Source of the DNA: Acholoe squamosa
Taxonomy: Eukaryota; Annelida; Polychaeta; Phyllodocida; Polynoidae
Reading direction: 5' to 3'
DNA: 64,000 nucleotides
NCBI GenBank assembly: GCA_949317995.1
Contig: OX439050.1
Location: 53,135,777-53,199,776, forward strand
The notes beneath the pieces were generated by a model, which had not been told where the DNA came from, made no database searches, and saw nothing but the letters and a program-made list of their open reading frames with translations. This document shows, piece after piece, positions 56,291 to 64,000 of the stretch. How positions within the stretch are numbered: position 1 is the stretch's first letter; the number at the start of each line of letters is the position of its first letter. Position numbers and translations under genes: made by a program.

Positions 56291-57424
56291 ATTCTCATAT
56301 GCTACCACTCATCCACCCACGCTGAACCCCCCCCCCCCGATCCTGGTATCACTATCACATATATGTTGTAGTTTATAACATATTTCTTTTCAGTTCTCCT
56401 CATTCGAATGTTCTATTTTCAGAATATGATTGTTGTCCCTGCAGGACCGCCTTCAATCCTATAACCTCCCGAATCCACTGTTAATATGAAGAACACCATC
56501 TCATAAGCCATGTTGTGAGAGGAGGGGAAGCAAGGAGAGGGTCGAAGGGTGCAAGGTGGAAATCTGAGGGCACTGAGGGGTGAATTGAGGGTGCCAATCT
56601 GAGGCTAAGATTCTGCTGGATGACTGAGTCCACACCTCGCTCTTACACCCCAAGTCTACCGGGCAAGTCTACTCCTAACTATACAGAGTTATACGGGCTA
56701 ACGCTGAACATTACTTCTTTCTTGGTATTTTTCTTTTCTAGTTCGGGGCCGGCGCACTTTGTTAGACAAGTCACTGAAATCAACTTTTGGTTCCTAGTAA
56801 GTAGCAGGTCAAGGAAGATCCGCAGTGAATCAAACCTAAGTCCGAGCACCAAGTACAGTCTCTGCTCTGACGACAGTCCCGCAGTGGAGTATTTGCGGAG
56901 CTTTTAGCGGCAGATAAAGCTGTCATGGCGGTATCGTCTGCAGGGGGCCTTTCCCACGGCCTCATCCTGCCGACAAACAGACAGACACTGGGGACTCATC
57001 AATTACCGACAGCAATCAATTTTAGCCAATTAATAAGCCAATAAAGCTGCTGCTGCGGGACTGCTGGTGACATCCCGGCGTGGGTGCTATCATGACCCGT
57101 CACGCCGCCCCGCGGGACGCGCACTAATCACATGTGATCAACTTTTGACGTAATCTGCCTGGCCTGTCATGGGCATAGGGCTTGAGTATTGTTAGGGCAA
57201 GGGCAGATCGCTAACGGGGATTTGAGGAAATATCTTCTGCTGGAGTTATGACGTCATCAGCAGGACGCAGCAGTCCATCCTTTTTAGATTCTGTGGCATT
57301 TCAGTTTAAAAAGATGACATGATCTCGGTCTCGCCTTTCTCTTGAATTCCCTGCACAGCATCAACAATTGTCTATCCCCAATCTGAACAATCATGTACAA
57401 ATTCCATTTTTCTCAAGCCCATGC

Positions 57425-57470
57425 CTAGTGCGCATGACGCTGTGACAACTTCCGGTGGCCACCGGAAGCT
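57425..57470. promoter_or_regulatory. Palindromic double ETS site with NRF1-like word
   Basis: CTTCCGGTGGCCACCGGAAG at 57449-57468 is a perfect 20-bp palindrome with two inverted ETS cores. AGTGCGCATGACGC at 57427 resembles an NRF1 site. The upstream region (57050-57130) is GC-rich. Likely promoter or enhancer; the target is unknown. Confidence 0.45.
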
Positions 57471-58433
57471 GCCTGTGAGGTGATGGAATTGCCTGCAGAG
57501 ACAGGTAGAAAGGGTCAGACAGGGCTCCCCTGTCCACTCTTAATCTACCGTGACAAGGCGTGCAGAGTCCAATGAGGAAAACAGTTGATCTGTACAGTGT
57601 TTGCCAGAAGGGAAAATTAAGTGAAACAACAAAAAACAACCTGAAATTTATAAGTAGTTGATGTCAATTGGGGCATGCAGTATATTGTGACTACTTGTTC
57701 CCACTCATGAGTGGTTACTTTGAACTAGTTATATTTTTCCCCATTCCTCTGTGAAGTTTTGTATCATTTTCTTTTCAAATTTGTTTCTTCGGTGGAACAT
57801 GATGGGAAAGCTTAATTCCACATGTGCAATAATACATGCATAGGCCCCTGTAAAGTGTGTACACGCCTCATTTGTTAGGAGTCCACGGAATGTGATGGTC
57901 AGAAAGAAAGGAAAAAAAGTTGAATAAGATAAGGGAGCACTTACAGATGTTGTTATTGTTTGGAGAATGAGGCAATGACACACAAATATCTATTCCGAGT
58001 TAGCAGGTTGTCACATGGGCGCGGCCATTGCTGAAGCTTATTACCAGCGAGTTCTACTGATAACACCTATCAGATGGGTACCAGTTGGCCCCCGAAGGAC
58101 CGCAGTGAATAGATTGGGGTTCTCTCACTGGCTAATAATTAAACCTGCTAAGTCCGTATAGATGCCTTATTCTATGGGTCAAGGGGGGGGGGTGACGACT
58201 AGGGGGGGGGGGGGCTTGTTAATTGTGTGGCAAATGTAAAGGAGCCCGGGGGAGGTACTCACTATATGATGCTATCTCCCCACTGCCAAACTATCGACCC
58301 CCTGAATCTAGGCAAAATGACCGCTCCTCGACTCCTGTAGTAATCCTCCGCCCCTAATTTAAGGGCATTTGAAGGGACTATACCTGAATTTTTTAGAGAT
58401 AAGGACCCTTATTTGTAAAGTAATAAGAAGATA
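57471..58433. other. No gene recognised
   Basis: G runs occur at 58184-58193 and 58203-58214. No supported exon. Confidence 0.45.
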
Positions 58434-58560
58434 TTTACCACCCCCTATCTTTGAGGGGGCACACAGAGATATTGCCCTCCTTTTTTTGAAGTGCATACAG
58501 AGTTACCGGCCCCTATTTTTTAGGTGCACACAGTTACCGCCCCCTGAATTTTCGTCTCAC
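58434..58560. repeat. Short tandem repeat, about three units
   Basis: Three diverged units of roughly 40-45 bp share CACACAGAGTTACCG-CCCC and CTATTTTTTAGGTGC words. They lie in C-rich sequence with no coding signal. Confidence 0.45.
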
Positions 58561-59600
58561 TGCCTCCGCATCTGGGGCCGTTTGGCAGTCGGTAGCCTAT
58601 TCCGACCTGAGTAGCCCCCCCGGGTAAAGGAGGGTCTAAGTAACCAACATGGTACCTGGTGATGGACATGGATAAGTCAATCTACATGGCTGTTATGTGA
58701 TAGGCCCGGGACCCTATAGGGCAAGACATATATGTCTTGATACAGGTCAATATTATAGTCGACGACATATACATGTCCGGGATACATCATATATCAAAAT
58801 AATTGTACGAAATTGACAAACATATAGTATCGGGATGGACACTGTTTTTCTAGCTGTACAATCAAGAATGCAAAAGAAAAGAGAGAAAAACTCTACCATT
58901 GACAATCTTGGCGTTTTGAGCCCATCTTCTATGACCATGCTATCTGAGGGAGATGCGGGTTGGGGTTGGGGCAGGCTCGCCCCCTCCAGCCCGACAGAGT
59001 ACGGGCTGGCTTCAGACCTTCATCTGGGTAGATCGTCGCCCAGGCGGCGAAGCTCACTCCCCAAGCAGATGCTTGACTTAAGGAGTGACCCAACATCAGC
59101 TTAGGGAGTGAATACACATCCCAGATCAATCAGATTCTTATCTATATCAAAGAGGCTAATTAAGTAATAAACTAGAATACACATCCAGTGGAAAATAGAG
59201 CTGACCCCAGGCTATTGAACTGAGTATCAATAGACGCTGGCCGAGGCTGGGGTTGGGGGGGGTGGAGTTGGGGTGTGTGGGGTTAGTACACCGTTCTACC
59301 CCCTTACCCTTACATACAGAGACCCTCTGTGCCCTCAGGGCCGTCCCCGCCTCCCCCTCCCCTCATCACAAAACATCCCGCCCATCACCCCCCGATGAAA
59401 TTTAATGTCAAACATTGTCTTAATTTTCCACCAGGAACTTCAAACTTTGAAAAGATATGCGTACAGATGATATAATTTGCATGGATCTGTTTATATTTCA
59501 ATAAATTTCAATTTCTAATTCTGTACCTATCAGGGTTCTAAGAGAGTGTGAATCTTGAGGAGGGAAAATGTTGGGTCTGTAAGGTTAGGATGTCGGCCGG
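58561..59600. other. No gene recognised
   Basis: The opposing open frames at 58835-59129 overlap on both strands, and neither carries a recognisable domain. Confidence 0.35.
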
Positions 59601-59770
59601 AGGAGCCGTGTCTTTGATATGTTGTCGTCTGGGCGGGTACGGAGAATCAGGCCATTTAAAGCAATATCCGAAGCTCACTGATTCTCGTCCCACGTGCATG
59701 TGGACATGAAACTTCCGTCTGTCTGTTCGTCCATCCGGAAACCCTATTGGTCATGACGTTAGCGGCTCGC
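59601..59770 (+). promoter_or_regulatory. CpG-rich promoter-like region before the 59862 exon
   Basis: It contains CCACGTGCATG (E-box, 59692), CTATTGGTCATGACGTTAG (inverted CCAAT next to a CRE-like site, about 59743-59761) and CATCCGGAAAC (ETS-like). No TATA box. It precedes the candidate first exon by about 100 bp. Confidence 0.4.
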
Positions 59771-59861
59771 AGCCAGTGTGCCCTTAGGTCTGACAACAGT
59801 GAATTCACCAAACCAAGAGGAGAAAAGACGAGCGTGCGTTTTCAAGGAGAGCAGACGACAA

Positions 59862-59937
59862 ATGGAGGCTGCAGACGACATTTTGTTGAAAGACGCCGAC
59901 ATAGAGACGCCCGCGGGATATAACGCGTTTAGTACAG
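59862..59937 (+). CDS. Candidate first coding exon, unknown gene
   Basis: An ATG in good context (GACAAATGG) opens MEAADDILLKDADIETPAGY and continues NAFSTG to a donor TACAG|GTTATT. That is 25 codons plus one base. An in-frame ATG upstream at 59778 would add 28 residues. The acidic N-terminus, the promoter-like DNA just upstream and the rise in CpG content support a real 5' exon of a plus-strand gene whose next exons lie to the right. I cannot name the protein. Confidence 0.4.
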
Positions 59938-61742
59938 GTTATTGGCCACTCACTGAGTAGTTTGTAACAAGGAAATCATCACAAATCGGCGAGAATCGTG
60001 CGTAGCCTCAAGGCGGAATGTGGGCTTTTGATGTCAACCATTGAACGATATGTATGGGTATACCCTGTATATAAGGGTTTGATATATTGGCGGGGAAGCT
60101 GGGAGAAAGGGGGCACGGCAGGTGATTATTACACATATGATCACACATTCAGGAACCTTATTGATAACCCTTTCACTCCCTCATACAACCAGCTAGCCCC
60201 ATATGGCATAAACTGTTTTGACCCCTTATACCCTAAACTACATGCAACTCTGCAGACCCCATATATAGATCACAAAAACACGCCTACTCACGCACTCTAA
60301 TACGACCCTGCTCCCAATCAAGCAGAAAGAGTTGATAATAGGAGCATTCTTCGACCAACATCACAGACAGCGTCGGCGTCACATTGCTAGTGCGTTTACT
60401 TGCAAAGTACATGTATAATAATGTCTTCAGAGTATAAGCCATAGAGTACTTCTAGACTTTTACATGTATACATAGTAGGCTTTATTCTAACAAGTTCTTC
60501 TGTAATGAAGAAAACATTGTACAGCTGCATGTCGATTTTCAACGGTAGGATGTAAGTCAGTCAAACGTGAAACCAATGAAATCATTTTACATTTTAGAAG
60601 TACTCTGCTCTATCTGACACCAGCAGCCTATAATGGTCCAGGTCTTATGGGAGAGAAAATGAGCACATGTCACTGACATGTAATGGGAAAAGAACCAGGA
60701 AGCTACCGACACCTTGTGTAGATCTTACTGGAGGGAGGGGGGGGGAGTGGTCGCCCCCCCAGGAAATATTCTGTGTCATCAGCAGGTGTGGAAGACCACA
60801 CTATGTCTTGTTTATCAATATTAAACTTGTTTACTTTAAAGGAAACCGACACGCGACTAAGAAAACAAGTGTAGCCTCCTTTCATGTTACCTAAATTCAG
60901 CACTGCTATTGCAGCTCTACCAAAGGTCATATGTAATTAGACGACTAATTGCACAGATCAGTCATTTGAAGGTCTTTAAGGTAATTTGGAAAATTTAAAT
61001 GGTGAGCAACATTAGCCTGTTTGGTTTATGCCGTGCCATATAGAAGTTACAAGTTTGAGTTTGAAAAGTTTTTATTGACTTAAACAGTAAATACGAAAAC
61101 TCGTGGGACCGAGGCCATTGCTGTCAAAATTACTACCGGGCCTGCAGAAATGACGAGACTGCGGGACCAAATGTCTGACTGTAATCTTGGGACCTTGGGC
61201 CACATGTTGGTTTTCATGGCTCTAGTCCTGCCAAAGTCAGTCTGGGCCTGTAGAACAATAAGATCTGCTGGCTCGAATGGCCTGTGGGGGAAAACTTTCT
61301 GTATAGACTGCTAAAAATCAAATTATGACAATTAGTTCATCATAGCCAATTACAAGGGGAAAGACTCAGTATTTAAATTACGATGAAATAGAGAAACGAG
61401 GACTATTTCATTTAACAAACAATACTGCTAAATTCTAAAAAAAAAAAAATAAATGGGTTGAGTGTGAATATATCTGTGCATGCCTACGGTAGAACTACAG
61501 CAGGAGTATACTTAAGGTGGCCCAAGACGCAGAGGTCGTTAGGCTGACCAGTGGTCAAGATTTTAGACCCCCCCCCCCATGGAGGACAGCCAAGGTGAAC
61601 AATAGACACTGACTATACGCACGTCTAGACTGGACACAACATGGTGCCGCTACAAAATACTATTATATATGGTAGATTTTTCAAAAAGTTTTAGTTGTCA
61701 TGAGCCATTTATATATAATATATCAGGAGACCATTGGTGATT
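59938..61742. other. No further exon recognised
   Basis: This would be intron if the exon at 59862 is real. An open frame at 59998-60300 (100 codons) has no domain. There are A and C homopolymers near 61438 and 61569. Confidence 0.4.
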
Positions 61743-61935
61743 AGCGGGGGCGGATCCAGGGGGTGGCCTGGGGGCACGTGACCCCCCCCCCTTCCTAGAC
61801 CCCATGAAATTGGGACTTGGTTAAAGTATTAACTATAGGAAAAGTGGTGCCAAACCCTGGCTGTGCCCCCCCCCCTTGACCAAATCTTCTTGGCTGTGCC
61901 CCTCCCCTAGACCATCCATTTTGGATCCGCCCCTG
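61743..61935. mobile_element. MITE, CAGTGGCGGATCC-type, fourth copy
   Basis: The ends AGCGGGGGCGGATCCAGGGG and TTTTGGATCCGCCCCTG are inverted. Long C runs inside match the other three copies. Confidence 0.6.
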
Positions 61936-63080
61936 TGAATAGCATAAGAATTGCAGCATTCATCCAACAAGTCAGTCCTGTGGAGTAGAGGCATAGAGTA
62001 CATTTTCATTGCACACTCTACGATACACACTAGTCACCATTACAGTGCACGTGGGTAGACCGCCCCGGGAGGCACTGCCTTGTGGTTAAAGAATGCTCTT
62101 AAAATACCTTTAACTGAATCGTGACTTCACACTATCCACAGTAACATAGTCTTGTCTGAAAAGCTGATAATTCAAGGGGCGAGGTCTTCTCAGACTTAGG
62201 GTGATAATTACACATGGGAGATTGCCTCCCGTCCTCTTTCTACACGTGTCACACCAGTCTCATATTTTCTGCGAAATGGGTTTCTCTTCCCTAGAGGAAA
62301 TTATTTAATATTTGTAGTCAGGGTCGCAAAGGTGACTCCATCTGCCCGTTTTTCTTTAACGCAGATGGTTTCAGGTTGGTGCTGAGTGTGAGTCGTGGAT
62401 CGACCACGACCTGTGGCCACCAGATGTCAGGTTTGGCGTGAGTGGGGGCAATTAGAGAGAGGGCATGGAGAGGGGGGGGTGGTATGGTCAGTGCACAGGT
62501 AGTGTGTGTATTGTTACAGCATCCACAATAACTGGTTACCATTCACAGTCCAGGTGAGTGGTCCTGTATACCCCCCCCCCACTTCTACACACACTCTCAC
62601 CTCTTTACCTTTCTTCTACATCTAACTATCAATAAGTCTAGCCCAGCAGCCCAGATGTCATAACTCAACCTCCCTTATCGAGACTGGGGCCCGAGTCTAA
62701 CTATCCAAAAGCTTTACTACCCCAAATATGTGTTTGCATTTTGTTAGATTTATTAACAGATTTTCAAAATTTCAGAATTTCTTATTTATGTAGTCCTTAT
62801 TTCATTTGTACTGCAGTTGTCCCAAGGACACCCATAATTTACAAATACAGCTCAATGTGATAGCTAACCCCCAGGTGCATAACCTCCCTATATCACAGGA
62901 GAGTCAGGTTCCGGCACTGGCATGCATATTTGTATGGTTGGTAACTAAGTGACAACGATGACAAATTTGTTAATGTAGTATATAAATAGCATTGTGGCTG
63001 TCTTTATGTGGACTGGGAACTAATAGATTCTGATTAGTCGGTGGTTAACTAGACTGTAGTAAAGATCCTTTTACCTCTCC
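61936..63080. other. No gene recognised
   Basis: There are G and C runs at 62473 and 62572. No supported exon or repeat structure. Confidence 0.45.
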
Positions 63081-63327
63081 GATAGCCCTTTAAGGGATGC
63101 ATTAATGCATCATGCCCATTGATCGTAATGATGCATGAATGCAGCCCTGGCAAGTAACTCGCCAGGACTTCATTCATACAATATTCCGACCCTGCAGAGC
63201 CAATATACACTCACATAGTTTAGGCATGATGCTCCAATAAAGTGCTGGCGAGCAGACTCGCCAGCACTTCATTGGTGCATCATGCCGACCATGATACACT
63301 CCTGCATCAGCGGTCCTTAAAGTGATA
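63081..63327. mobile_element. TTAA-family MITE copy
   Basis: It is flanked by GATA on both sides. The termini GCCCTTTAAGGGATGC and GCGGTCCTTAAAGT match the family. The right half has the perfect hairpin AGTGCTGGCGAG/CTCGCCAGCACT. Confidence 0.7.
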
Positions 63328-63849
63328 ACAGAGTAGAGTAGTGGGCTGGAGTAGGTATGGTATTGAACAGTAGTGGTCACACAATGACCAATAAGACACA
63401 CTCAGGGTAGGCTTATTGTCCACCATGGGGCTGCACTTCTAAGGTCTGGAGGACGAGATCTGACGTGTCCACCCACGGTCAACCTCACCACATGCGCATT
63501 ATTCAGTAGTGGGTTGGTTGGGACATTGTATCATGCACTCATTGTTATGTGCTGTTTTTTACGTGGGTTTTTCTTCCTTTTATCTTATTCTATATTCTTT
63601 TCTTATTCACAAATGTTTTACTCAGGAGTTGCTTGGAGAAAAGAAATTCTCAAAAAGAAAAAAAGAACAAGAAAAACGCCTTCTTAAAATTACTTTCTAC
63701 CAGAATCATCGACCAGCTCATGCATTTTACCATTAACACTAACAAGATGTTTACACTGCAACAGTTTGCCTCGTGTGTGCTTTATTACAATTCTCCATCA
63801 TTTTGGCTCTGATCTCGTGACATTATGTTGGTACCAGACTCGTGCACCA

Positions 63850-64000
63850 CCATGATACTTGAATGCAGCCCTGGCGAGTAACTTGGCAGGGCTACAATCA
63901 TGCATGACACCGACCCTACAAAGTTGATACACTCCTGGAGGGTCAGCATGATGCACCAATGAAGTACATGAATTGCCAGTATCCAGCTACAGAGGATGAT
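63850..64000. mobile_element. TTAA-family MITE, partial at window edge
   Basis: The family words AGCCCTGGCGAGTAACTTGGC, GATACACTCCTGGAGGG and GATGCACCAATGAAG are present. The copy runs off the right end, and its left terminus is decayed. Confidence 0.5.

Overview
This window is non-coding-rich animal DNA, not prokaryotic. It has no operons, host coding appears only as short exons with GT/AG signals, and the sequence is packed with dispersed repeats, microsatellites, homopolymer G/C tracts and transposon relics. The frequent TACATGTA-like words and a SINE family ending in (CTCA)n / (GTGA)n, resembling short repeats I associate with gastropod and bivalve genomes, suggest a mollusc or another marine invertebrate. 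That assignment is inference.

The dominant object is a complete LTR retrotransposon on the minus strand, 44970-53059. It has two apparently identical 283-bp LTRs (TGTAACG...CGTTACA), a 4-bp target duplication (CAGA), a primer-binding site and a polypurine tract. It carries intact gag (CCHC knuckle), pol (protease, RT, RNase H, HHCC/DD35E integrase, long C-terminal extension) and a third ORF for an F-type envelope glycoprotein with an RQKR cleavage site. It is an errantivirus-like Ty3/Gypsy endogenous retrovirus and looks recent. The gag-pol junction has a textbook GGGAAAC -1 slippery heptamer followed by a 17-position stem whose 3' arm is the DNA encoding the protease DSGA active site. Env is probably made from a spliced RNA.

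The one recognisable host exon (7629-7763, minus) encodes 45 residues of a PR/SET domain of the PRDM3/PRDM16 (MECOM, Hamlet) type, so at least the left part of the window is probably intronic to that transcription-factor gene. Candidate first exons and CpG-rich promoters lie near 8.7 kb, 16.7 kb, 56.1 kb (CTCF, YY1, ETS and CRE motifs), 57.45 kb and 59.8 kb.

The rest is mobile and repetitive DNA. It includes a TTAA-flanked MITE family with internal hairpins (over ten copies), four SINE copies (three with clear target duplications), four CAGTGGCGGATCC-type MITEs and a 480-bp foldback element with a 10-bp duplication. There is also a 1.1-kb array of 39-bp monomers in alternating orientation, a 58-bp minisatellite of about 25 units, a 37-bp minisatellite grown from a MITE terminus, and a 2.2-kb TA-flanked element full of TGASTCA-like words.
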